A stretch of DNA of 5,223 nucleotides, taken from Candidatus Nitrotoga sp. CP45 (GTDB taxonomy: Bacteria; Bacteroidota; Bacteroidia; Flavobacteriales; Flavobacteriaceae). Location of the stretch: positions 1 through 5,223 of the forward strand of contig CALQCV020000162.1 in NCBI GenBank assembly GCA_943329165.2, read 5' to 3'. This document shows positions 1 to 5,223 of the stretch, in pieces. The translations under genes were made by a program, and so were the position numbers. Within the stretch, counting starts at the first letter, position 1; each line of letters starts with the position of its first letter. The notes beneath the pieces were generated by a model, which worked only from the letters and a program-made list of their open reading frames with translations, was not told the DNA's origin and made no database searches.

Positions 1-813
1 ACAATACTGTTTCAAATCGGTTATGTATTTTCTTTCCTCATTTAAATACTCAAAAGAAAGTTCCAGAGCTTTGGCCATTCCGGCAATTTGATGCACCGAT
101 TCGGTCCCTGCTCGCCATCCTTTCTCCTGCTCACCTCCAAAGATCATGGGTTGCAATACCAAATTTTTTCGAACATAAGCAAAACCAGCACCTTTTGGAC
201 CATGAAATTTATGGGCACTGGCCACTAAAAAATCAATGGCTAATTCTTGTAAATTCAACTCTGTTTTTCCGATTGACTGAACTGTATCACAATGAAACAA
301 AGCTTTGTTTTGGCGACACATCGCTCCTATCTTTTCAATATCATTAATAACTCCGGTTTCATTATTGACATGCATTAAAGAAACTAACGTCTTGATTTCA
401 TTGGAAAACAATGCTGAAAATTGAGCATAATCTAAAGTTCCATCATGTGAAACATTTACAAATTCAACTTGAACACCAAATTCTTCCTGTAATGCCTTAA
501 GCGTATACAAAGTGGCATGATGTTCTATTTTGGACGTAATTATTCGCTTAACACCAAAATCTTTTACAGCGCTTCTTAAAATCCAATTGGTGGCTTCGGT
601 AGCTGTGGAAGTAAAAATGATTTCCTGTGCATTGCAATGCAAATATTTAGCAATTGTTTTTCTTGCCGTTTCAATAATGGCTTTTGCACTTCTGCCAATA
701 CTATGCGTTGACGAAGGATTTCCAAACTCTGACTGCATAACTTTGACCATTTCATCAATAACTTCATGGCGAATTGGGGTGGTTGCTGCGTTATCAAGGT
801 ATATTTTTTTCAT
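1..813 (-). CDS. Cysteine desulfurase, NifS/IscS-like (partial, C-terminus outside window)
   Basis: This is a PLP-dependent class V aminotransferase-fold enzyme that removes sulfur from L-cysteine to give alanine and an enzyme persulfide, which supplies Fe-S cluster assembly or tRNA thiolation in the cytosol. I translated 271 uninterrupted codons by hand from the ATG at 813-811. The start is firm: the conserved N-terminal motif YLDNAATTP lies at residues 5-13, and the upstream frame meets a stop with no other ATG. Visible family residues are the FTSTATEATN phosphate-binding segment (67-76), H98 of EHHA (stacks on PLP), N151 of HVNNETG, D176 and Q179 of HCDTVQ, and the Schiff-base lysine K202 in SAHKFHGPKG. 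RAGTES (234-239) also fits the family. About 110 residues are missing beyond the left edge, including the catalytic cysteine loop, so the subgroup (IscS, NifS or SufS-like) cannot be settled. The short spacing and FHGPKG motif suggest group I (NifS/IscS). It is divergent from the lipoprotein and bshC pair. Confidence 0.93.
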   Translation of the reverse strand, partial: MKKIYLDNAATTPIRHEVIDEMVKVMQSEFGNPSSTHSIGRSAKAIIETARKTIAKYLHCNAQEIIFTSTATEATNWILRSAVKDFGVKRIITSKIEHHATLYTLKALQEEFGVQVEFVNVSHDGTLDYAQFSALFSNEIKTLVSLMHVNNETGVINDIEKIGAMCRQNKALFHCDTVQSIGKTELNLQELAIDFLVASAHKFHGPKGAGFAYVRKNLVLQPMIFGGEQEKGWRAGTESVHQIAGMAKALELSFEYLNEERKYITDLKQYC

Positions 814-817
814 ATTG

Positions 818-825
818 CAAATATA
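818..825 (-). promoter_or_regulatory. Possible -7 promoter box for the cysteine desulfurase gene
   Basis: The minus strand reads TATATTTG here, an exact match to the Bacteroidota -7 consensus TAnnTTTG. It ends only four bases before the ATG. No clear TTTG -33 box lies 19-21 bases upstream; only an imperfect TTTA at 846-843 is present, with a 17-base spacer. If used, transcription would start at or within a few bases of the start codon. This is a motif match in AT-rich DNA, so chance is possible. Confidence 0.4.
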
Positions 826-880
826 AAAGTACTGATCTTAATTAAATGATAAAAGGCCAAATTTAATAGCATAAAAAACT

Positions 881-888
881 TATTTTTG
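881..888 (+). promoter_or_regulatory. Possible -7 promoter box for the lipoprotein-bshC pair
   Basis: TATTTTTG matches the Bacteroidota -7 consensus TAnnTTTG and would place transcription start roughly 15 bases before the ATG at 910. I found no convincing -33 TTTG at the expected distance. It lies in the divergent intergenic region, back to back with the candidate box at 818-825 of the other strand, which fits two separate promoters in a 96-base spacer. Confidence 0.45.
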
Positions 889-909
889 CTTAAAAATTAT
901 ACTATTGCG

Positions 910-1860
910 ATGAAAAAAATTTTATGTATACTCTCATTGTTATTTTTTATTACTGCCTGTGACGATGGAAATTTAACTGTTGATGTTATCGATTTTACAG
1001 AAGTAACTGCCCAAAAGTGTAGTGCTAAAGATGTGATTTATAAAGTTAAAGATGCTGAAATGCTTTTTATTGAAATTCCGGCTTCAACTTTTACAGAGAA
1101 CGAAACATTGGTTGGAGCACCAATAGAAGTTTCTATAAATGCTACTACCAAAGTGACATACAGAAAATATGATGGTTCCGTAAGTTCCTCTAACATTTGT
1201 CCAACAATTCCTGATGCAACACCTAATTTAGTAGAACAATGGAATGCCACATCGGGAATAATTCAAATTACATCTACAGCAATTAAGTCGACAAATACAA
1301 CTGACAATTCCACACGAATTACCGGTTATACCTATAACATTGTTTTTAAAAATATTACATTCCAAAAACCAACCGGACCTCAAGTGTATGAAACTTTTAT
1401 TTTTGGAAATTATGCAACAACAGTCAGTCCTTTAGCCTTTGGATTTAACGAAGAAGTTGATAAAAGTGCGTGTAGTACAAAAATTTATGATTTTAGCGGT
1501 GGTGAGGTTTTTACCTTAGATGTTGCTGATTATGAGGCATTATTTGCTAGTGAACCAACAACAACCCCAAGAATAAGGTACATTAGCGCTACTAATAAAT
1601 TATCCTATCGATTATATTCTGGTACCATAACCGATGCCTATTTTTGCGCTACAACTATTCCGACTACTCCAACCCTAACACAACAATGGAATGCCATCGA
1701 TGGAATTGTAGACACCAGCGGAATAATAGAAGTAAGTACGACATCTTTAGGGTCTGATTTTCTGCATACTATACGATTAAAAAAAGTTACTCTAAAGAAA
1801 GGGAATAGTGAATTTTCCTTAGGGGATGATTATCTTTTTGGAACTTTGATAACCAATTAA
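910..1860 (+). CDS. Lipoprotein with two tandem copies of one unknown domain
   Basis: I do not recognise this family. The 316-residue product begins with a signal peptide (KK, then a hydrophobic run at residues 4-15) and a lipobox ITAC with the acylated cysteine at C17, so it should be anchored in a membrane outside the cytosol. The acidic CDD that follows resembles the lipoprotein surface-export signals of Bacteroidota. After that come two copies of one domain, about residues 37-170 and 188-316. Aligned landmarks are CSAK/CSTK, KVTYRKYDG/KLSYRLYSG, EQWNATSGII/QQWNAIDGI, NIVFKNITFQK/TIRLKKVTLKK and FIFGNYAT/YLFGTLIT. Each copy has one cysteine pair at nearly equal spacing (C37/C97 and C188/C246), suggesting a disulfide in each. 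The sequence is Thr/Ser-rich and predicted mostly beta. I chose the ATG at 910 because the open frame's upstream TTG at 886 overlaps the promoter box and would put eight residues, including charged ones, before the signal peptide. bshC follows after 16 bases, probably in one transcript. Confidence 0.85.
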   Translation: MKKILCILSLLFFITACDDGNLTVDVIDFTEVTAQKCSAKDVIYKVKDAEMLFIEIPASTFTENETLVGAPIEVSINATTKVTYRKYDGSVSSSNICPTIPDATPNLVEQWNATSGIIQITSTAIKSTNTTDNSTRITGYTYNIVFKNITFQKPTGPQVYETFIFGNYATTVSPLAFGFNEEVDKSACSTKIYDFSGGEVFTLDVADYEALFASEPTTTPRIRYISATNKLSYRLYSGTITDAYFCATTIPTTPTLTQQWNAIDGIVDTSGIIEVSTTSLGSDFLHTIRLKKVTLKKGNSEFSLGDDYLFGTLITN

Positions 1861-1876
1861 TATTACTAAAATAATC

Positions 1877-3469
1877 ATGCCAACTGACTGTATTAGCTAT
1901 CAAAAATCAGGGTATTTCGCTAAATTAATTGTAGATTATTTAGATGAGAAGCCCGAATTGAAATCGCTATACAATCGCTTTCCAACTCTCGAAAACTTTA
2001 AAGGACAACTGGAAGAAAAGACGCAAAACTATCCGGTAGAAAATAGAAAAATTTTGGTTACTGCTCTTGAAAATCAATATAGTGGTTTTGAATTTTCAGA
2101 GGTTACTAAAGCTAATATTTCACTTTTATCTAATGCGAAAACGTTTACCATTACAACTGGTCATCAACTGAATTTGTTCACTGGACCTTTGTATTTTTTG
2201 TACAAAATTGTTTCTACGATTAACCTTTGCGCTAAATTAAAAAAAGAATATCCGTCTTATGATTTTGTTCCGATTTATTGGATGGCGACCGAAGATCATG
2301 ATTTTGAAGAAATAAACCATTTCAACTTTAAAAATACCAAAATCAACTGGAATAAGGAAAGTCATGGTCCCGTTGGCCGACTTTCGACAGAAGGAATACA
2401 GAACGTTTCAGATTTCTTTGCTTCCGAATTAGGTCTTGGTGAAAACGCAACTTATTTGAAAGAACTCTTTGAAAATAGTTATCTAAAACATAACAATCTT
2501 GCTGATGCCACACGGTTTTTGGCAAACGAATTATTTGGTGATAAAGGTTTGGTTATTCTTGATGGAGATGATATAAAATTAAAACAAGTATTCCTTCCTT
2601 TTGTCAAAAATGAATTAATTCATAAAACGTCTTTCCAAAAGGTTACTGAAAGTAATTCATTACTTAAAACTTCCTATGATATTCAGGTAAATCCAAGAGA
2701 AATCAATCTGTTTTATATTGAAGATAATCTCAGAGAACGAATCATTTTTGAAGATAATCTGTTTAAAGTTAATACTACCAAGCTTGCTTTTTCTGAAAAC
2801 GAAATTCTAGAATTGGCAGAAAACCATCCTGAAAAATTTAGCCCAAATGTTATACTTCGCCCCTTGTATGAAGAAATAGTTTTACCTAATTTGTGTTATA
2901 TCGGTGGTGGCGGTGAAATTAGCTATTGGTTGCAATTAAAATCTACTTTTGAAGATAACAAGATTACTTTTCCAATACTTTTGGTGCGTAATTCTGTTTT
3001 GTTAGCAACGGAAAAACAAATCAAAAAAGCGGATAAATTAAACTTAAGCTGGGCAGATTTATTTAGCAATCAGCAAAAGTTATTTACCAACAAAACAAAA
3101 GAGTTTTCAAAATTAAATCTAGATTTTTCTGAGCAAAAAGAACATTTAAAACAGCAGTTTGAAAAATTACTACTCATTGCCAATGAAACCGACAGGTCCT
3201 TCATTGGCGCGGTGAAAGCCCAACAAACCAAACAAATAAAAGGCTTGGATAATCTGGAGAAACGTTTGCTAAAAGCGGAGAAAAGAATCCACACTGAAAA
3301 ATTGGAACAAATCATTTTGCTCCAAAACGAACTATTTCCAAATCAAGGATTGCAGGAACGAAAAGCTAATTTCTCCGAATTTTATTTGGATGTAAATGGC
3401 AAACTTCTAGAAAAACTATTTCAGGAACTACTACCATTAGAGAGGTATTTTAGCATAATTTCCCTTTAA
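1877..3469 (+). CDS. bshC: Bacillithiol biosynthesis cysteine-adding enzyme BshC
   Basis: BshC is the cytosolic enzyme assigned to the last step of bacillithiol synthesis, joining L-cysteine to glucosaminyl-malate (GlcN-Mal). The 530-residue length matches the family (about 530-540). Recognised signatures are GHQLNLFTGPLYF at about residues 95-107 and PIYWMATEDHDFEEINHF at about 132-149, which form the conserved nucleotide-like binding core. The block NLCYIGGGGEISYWLQLK (338-355) is also typical. Residues about 383-480 are a charged heptad-like helical region matching the coiled-coil dimerisation segment, followed by NQGLQER (489-495) and a normal family C-terminus, so the gene looks intact. 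The ATG at 1877 is the first in frame and lies 16 bases after the lipoprotein stop. I see no separate promoter, so it is probably the second gene of that transcript. BshA and BshB must be encoded elsewhere. A remnant of a T9SS sorting domain begins right after the stop. Confidence 0.94.
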   Translation: MPTDCISYQKSGYFAKLIVDYLDEKPELKSLYNRFPTLENFKGQLEEKTQNYPVENRKILVTALENQYSGFEFSEVTKANISLLSNAKTFTITTGHQLNLFTGPLYFLYKIVSTINLCAKLKKEYPSYDFVPIYWMATEDHDFEEINHFNFKNTKINWNKESHGPVGRLSTEGIQNVSDFFASELGLGENATYLKELFENSYLKHNNLADATRFLANELFGDKGLVILDGDDIKLKQVFLPFVKNELIHKTSFQKVTESNSLLKTSYDIQVNPREINLFYIEDNLRERIIFEDNLFKVNTTKLAFSENEILELAENHPEKFSPNVILRPLYEEIVLPNLCYIGGGGEISYWLQLKSTFEDNKITFPILLVRNSVLLATEKQIKKADKLNLSWADLFSNQQKLFTNKTKEFSKLNLDFSEQKEHLKQQFEKLLLIANETDRSFIGAVKAQQTKQIKGLDNLEKRLLKAEKRIHTEKLEQIILLQNELFPNQGLQERKANFSEFYLDVNGKLLEKLFQELLPLERYFSIISL

Positions 3470-3613
3470 TTCCAAAAGTTTTTAAAACACAAACGTTTTG
3501 AAGCAAATACATCTCAATTCGAATTAGATGGAAGTGCGTTGAGTCAAGGCGTTTATTTTGTTAAGATTAAATCAGTATTAGATTTTTCCGTGCAAAAAAT
3601 TATCAAGAATTGA
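3470..3613 (+). pseudogene. Orphan remnant of a T9SS type A C-terminal sorting domain
   Basis: Starting at the codon after the bshC stop, 47 sense codons stay open until TGA at 3611-3613, immediately followed by TAG. Residues 11-47 read as the last half of a type IX secretion C-terminal sorting domain: FELDGSALSQGVYFVKI, then a short turn, then SVQKIIKN at the terminus. This is the usual L-x-(V/G)-S-x-L-x-x-G-(V/I)-Y-x-V-K-I ... K-(I/L)-I-K pattern. In secreted proteins this tail directs export across the outer membrane and is cleaved by the sortase. There is no in-frame ATG, no cargo domain and no upstream half of the sorting domain, and KHKRFEA looks like a degraded form of the common GQKVFEA. 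I read it as the 3' scar of a lost secreted-protein gene. Its sharing the bshC frame may be chance (one in three). Confidence 0.75.
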
Positions 3614-3625
3614 TAGTCGTTCTAT

Positions 3626-3656
3626 TTTTAATAATGGTTTAAAAGGTTTACTTTTG
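3626..3656 (+). promoter_or_regulatory. Probable ndk promoter
   Basis: TACTTTTG at 3649-3656 fits the Bacteroidota -7 box TAnnTTTG exactly. A T-run with TTTT at 3626-3629 lies 19 bases upstream, where the TTTG -33 box is expected, so that half is imperfect. Transcription would start near 3660-3664, leaving a leader of roughly 55 bases before the ndk ATG. The site lies after the double stop of the sorting-domain remnant. Confidence 0.6.
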
Positions 3657-3716
3657 CACCCGACCCGAGGCTAAACGCCGAACGGAACGAAGTTAAATTA
3701 AAAATAAAACAAAAAA
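3657..3716 (+). promoter_or_regulatory. GC-rich then A-rich ndk leader with a small hairpin
   Basis: The first part of the leader (about 3656-3692) is strikingly richer in G and C than its surroundings. It can fold into a small imperfect stem: CCG at 3665-3667 with CGG at 3683-3685, and GGC at 3669-3671 with GCC at 3677-3679, closing on the loop TAAAC, with an internal loop of A against GAA. The rest is an A-rich tract up to the ATG with no Shine-Dalgarno sequence, as is usual for Bacteroidota. I do not recognise a known riboswitch or RNA family; the structured role is inference. Confidence 0.35.
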
Positions 3717-4136
3717 ATGGCAACGAATAGAACATTTACAATGATTAAACCTGATGGTGTTGAAAACGGACACATCGGTGGAATTTTAAATATGATTACT
3801 GAAGGTGGTTTCAGAATTGTAGCAATGAAATTAACGCACTTAACAGGAGCTGATGCAAAAGCATTTTACGCTGTTCACGCTGAAAGACCTTTCTATGGAG
3901 AATTAGTAGAGTTCATGACACGTGGACCAATCGTAGCAGCTATCCTTGAGAAAGACAACGCTGTTGAAGATTTTAGAACCTTAATAGGAGCTACAAACCC
4001 AGCACAAGCTGCAGAAGGAACTATTCGTAAAAAATATGCAACATCTGTTGGTGAAAATGCTGTTCACGGTTCAGATAGCGATGAAAACGCGGCTATCGAA
4101 GGTGCTTTTCACTTTGCAGGACGAGAGCAGTTTTAA
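3717..4136 (+). CDS. ndk: Nucleoside diphosphate kinase
   Basis: This cytosolic housekeeping enzyme transfers the gamma-phosphate of ATP to nucleoside diphosphates through a phosphohistidine intermediate, balancing NTP and dNTP pools. The 139-residue length is typical of bacterial Ndk. The catalytic histidine is H117 in the signature NAVHGSDS (114-121). Other nucleotide-binding residues are visible: K11 in MIKPDGV, Y51, R87, T93 in the ATNPAQA segment (92-98), R104 and N114. [14 protein letters not shown] at the N-terminus supports the ATG at 3717, which follows an A-rich leader. The gene has its own upstream promoter candidate and a strong terminator 25 bases behind it, so it is probably transcribed alone. 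Codon use appears well adapted and the GC content a little higher than its neighbours, as expected for a highly expressed gene. Confidence 0.98.
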   Translation: MATNRTFTMIKPDGVENGHIGGILNMITEGGFRIVAMKLTHLTGADAKAFYAVHAERPFYGELVEFMTRGPIVAAILEKDNAVEDFRTLIGATNPAQAAEGTIRKKYATSVGENAVHGSDSDENAAIEGAFHFAGREQF

Positions 4137-4161
4137 TAAATAGAGCTTTCATTTGATATAG

Positions 4162-4194
4162 AATCCCATTCCTTCGTTGGAATGGGATTTTTTT
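4162..4194 (+). terminator. Rho-independent terminator of ndk
   Basis: There is a perfect 11-bp stem: AATCCCATTCC at 4162-4172 pairs with GGAATGGGATT at 4179-4189. The loop is TTCGTT, and the T-run spans 4188-4194. It starts 25 bases after the ndk stop and should end that transcript efficiently. Confidence 0.92.
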
Positions 4195-4333
4195 ATGTCG
4201 TTTCCAGTTTCACACAGCAATCAATCATAACATTATACAGACATCAAAAGAAGTAGCCTATCAACAGAAAAATAACAAAGTGATTGCTGAATTTCTTTTA
4301 AATCCGTAACTTAGTATATGCTAAATCCGAACG
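4195..4333 (+). other. Intergenic stretch between ndk terminator and second lipoprotein
   Basis: I find no supported gene here. A weak promoter candidate for the downstream gene is TAACTTAG at 4307-4314 (one mismatch to TAnnTTTG) with ATTGC at 4283-4287 about 19 bases upstream. In one plus-strand frame, 4241-4309 reads as a plausible protein tail of 22 residues ending VIAEFLLNP before TAA, with no usable start; it may be a decayed gene end or chance. Confidence 0.25.
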
Positions 4334-4954
4334 ATGATGAGAGCTTTACTTTATTTAATCCTATTTGCATTGGTGTCAGCATGTGCTACAAAAAAGTATA
4401 CTAAGCAACACTTTTTACCAAAAGGAATTAAATCAGCAACCGAAGAAATATACAGGTTAGTAAACAATCAGAAAAAGCTTTTACAAAAGAAACAAATGGT
4501 CTTTACCAAAAATGGGCGCATCAAAAACTCCAAAACGGTCGACTCTTCAGGTAAATTGTTGCAAGCAACCGAAAAGAGATTATGGTTTATTGTAGAAACC
4601 TATCCCGATAAAGAACCTTATTACTGCAAAATCCGATGGAAACCTAATCAGCGTGAACGCATCGGCTGTTATACCAGAAAACAATACAAACAAAACGAAG
4701 CTATTTATCATTATAATCCGGATGGAACGATTAATAAAATAGTTGATAATTTTACCACGTATTACACCCAGTATTTTTATTATAATAACAAAGAACTTTA
4801 TAAAATTATAACCAAAGACAAAAATAATAACCTCATAGACGAAGTTTCGGTATACTGTGAAATCAAAGATGAAAAAAGCAGCTGTTTAAAAGAAATTAGA
4901 ATTTCGGATAAGACCAAACTAAAAGAAGAGATACACTTCTACCCTGTTTATTAA
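4334..4954 (+). CDS. Predicted lipoprotein of unknown function with two cysteine pairs
   Basis: I do not recognise this 206-residue protein. It has a short signal peptide (MMR, hydrophobic run 4-15) and a lipobox VSAC with C17 as the lipid-anchored residue. The following ATKKY lacks acidic residues, which in Bacteroidota fits retention on the periplasmic side rather than surface display. The body is rich in Lys, Tyr and Asn. It contains strand-turn units such as HYNPDGTINKIV and KDKNNNLIDEV, resembling the YD or antitoxin-like 'wedge' repeats of other Bacteroidota lipoproteins; that likeness is only by pattern. Beyond C17 the four cysteines form two close pairs, C98/C112 and C175/C184, each followed 10-15 residues later by a similar strand (EAIYHYNP and EEIHFYP). 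Start at 4334 or the adjacent ATG at 4337; both keep the signal peptide. It stands alone between two terminators, convergent with valS. Confidence 0.8.
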   Translation: MMRALLYLILFALVSACATKKYTKQHFLPKGIKSATEEIYRLVNNQKKLLQKKQMVFTKNGRIKNSKTVDSSGKLLQATEKRLWFIVETYPDKEPYYCKIRWKPNQRERIGCYTRKQYKQNEAIYHYNPDGTINKIVDNFTTYYTQYFYYNNKELYKIITKDKNNNLIDEVSVYCEIKDEKSSCLKEIRISDKTKLKEEIHFYPVY

Positions 4955-5001
4955 ATTAAATATTCCGCAACAGGTTTGGAATAATCTTTAACCAAATAAG
5001 A

Positions 5002-5028
5002 AAAAATCCCACTTAAAGTGAGATTTTT
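5002..5028. terminator. Bidirectional terminator between the lipoprotein gene and valS
   Basis: The arms at 5002-5013 and 5017-5028 pair over 12 positions with a single C-A mismatch (5009 against 5021) and a 3-base loop TAA. An A-run at 5001-5006 and a T-run at 5024-5028 flank the core, so each strand has a U-tract after the stem. It lies 47 bases after the lipoprotein stop and 17 bases after the valS stop on the other strand, well placed to end both convergent transcripts. Confidence 0.8.
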
Positions 5029-5045
5029 GTTCTTAAAATAATTTT

Positions 5046-5223
5046 TTATTGCAAACTCTTTAAACTCTGCTCTATAGTTGCAATCTTAGCCAATGCATCG
5101 GCTTCTTTTTTGCGTTCTATTTCGAGTACTTTTTCGGGAGCGCCACCAACAAACTTCTCATTGGATAATTTGCCTTGTACACTGCGTAAAAAGCCTTGTG
5201 TATATTTTAGTTCTTCTGTTAGT
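5046..5223 (-). CDS. valS: Valyl-tRNA synthetase, C-terminal end (partial)
   Basis: The last 58 residues before TAA (5048-5046) match the C-terminal tRNA-binding coiled-coil arm of class I valyl-tRNA synthetase, the cytosolic enzyme that charges tRNA-Val with valine. The diagnostic segments are LTEELKYTQGFLRSVQGKLS and NEKFVGGAPEKVLEIERKKEA, equivalent to the family pattern of L-x-x-E-L-x-Y-x-x-G-F-L-x-x-V-x-x-K-L-S-N-E-x-F-V-x-x-A-P. They are followed by a Lys/Glu-rich helix ending SLKSLQ. The catalytic domain, with the HIGH and KMSKS motifs, is outside the window to the right, so nothing can be said about its integrity. It is convergent with the second lipoprotein gene and shares its terminator hairpin. 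Confidence 0.9.
   Translation of the reverse strand, partial: LTEELKYTQGFLRSVQGKLSNEKFVGGAPEKVLEIERKKEADALAKIATIEQSLKSLQ

Noticed and set aside
530..826. 98-codon plus-strand open frame
   Set aside because: It lies antisense to the well-conserved cysteine desulfurase and its product resembles nothing I recognise; a shadow of the real gene. The minus-strand open frame at 576-797 is likewise a wrong-frame reading.
886..909. Upstream TTG start for the duplicated lipoprotein
   Set aside because: TTG at 886 overlaps the candidate -7 box and would add eight residues ahead of a normal MKK signal peptide; the ATG at 910 gives a standard lipoprotein start.
1038..1250. 70-codon minus-strand open frame inside the lipoprotein gene
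   Set aside because: Antisense to a coding frame with clear internal repeats; no promoter or family resemblance.
2343..2525. 60-codon minus-strand open frame inside bshC
   Set aside because: Antisense to a conserved gene, with no recognisable product.
2719..2760. Direct DNA repeat (GAAGATAATCT twice, about 30 bases apart) in bshC
   Set aside because: It encodes the two EDNL segments of the BshC protein with the same codons; short and explained by coding, with no sign of a mobile element.
3070..3315. 81-codon minus-strand open frame inside bshC
   Set aside because: Its Ser/Phe/Cys-rich translation is what the antisense of a Lys/Glu/Gln-rich coiled coil produces.
3657..3692. GC-rich stretch as a tRNA or tRNA fragment
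   Set aside because: It is too short, has no T-arm GTTC or acceptor pairing, and gives only two 3-bp helices.
4195..4231. ATG at 4195 as a small gene after ndk
   Set aside because: It reaches a stop after eleven codons and begins inside the terminator T-run region; not a gene.

Overview
This is an AT-rich window from a bacterium of the phylum Bacteroidota, most likely a Flavobacterium-like member of the Flavobacteriaceae. Several things point there: a bacillithiol synthase of the Bacteroidota/Firmicutes BshC family, the tail of a type IX secretion (T9SS) C-terminal sorting domain, TAnnTTTG-type -7 promoter boxes, A-rich leaders without Shine-Dalgarno sequences, and short lipoprotein signal peptides. 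The assignment is inferred from these features; no database search was possible.

Layout. Positions 1-813 (minus strand) hold the N-terminal two thirds of a PLP-dependent cysteine desulfurase that runs off the left edge. A 96-base divergent intergenic region separates it from a plus-strand pair: a 316-residue lipoprotein made of two tandem copies of one domain (910-1860) and, 16 bases later, a full-length bshC (1877-3469). Directly behind bshC, in the same frame but after its stop, is a start-less 47-codon remnant of a T9SS sorting domain (3470-3613). Next comes a monocistronic ndk (3717-4136) with its own promoter, a GC-rich leader and a strong terminator. A second lipoprotein of unknown function (4334-4954) follows. 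It converges on the 3' end of valS (minus strand, 5046-5223, running off the right edge), and a hairpin that can terminate in both directions lies between them.

How the genes fit together. The cysteine desulfurase and BshC both consume cysteine, one for sulfur transfer and the other for the last step of bacillithiol synthesis, so the left half has a loose thiol/sulfur theme. The duplicated lipoprotein is probably co-transcribed with bshC, but nothing in its sequence gives it a known function. ndk and valS are housekeeping genes.

I see no CRISPR array, tRNA, rRNA, complete mobile element or recognisable defence system. The observations most worth following are the internally duplicated lipoprotein with matched cysteine pairs next to bshC, the orphan T9SS sorting-domain tail, and the GC-rich ndk leader.
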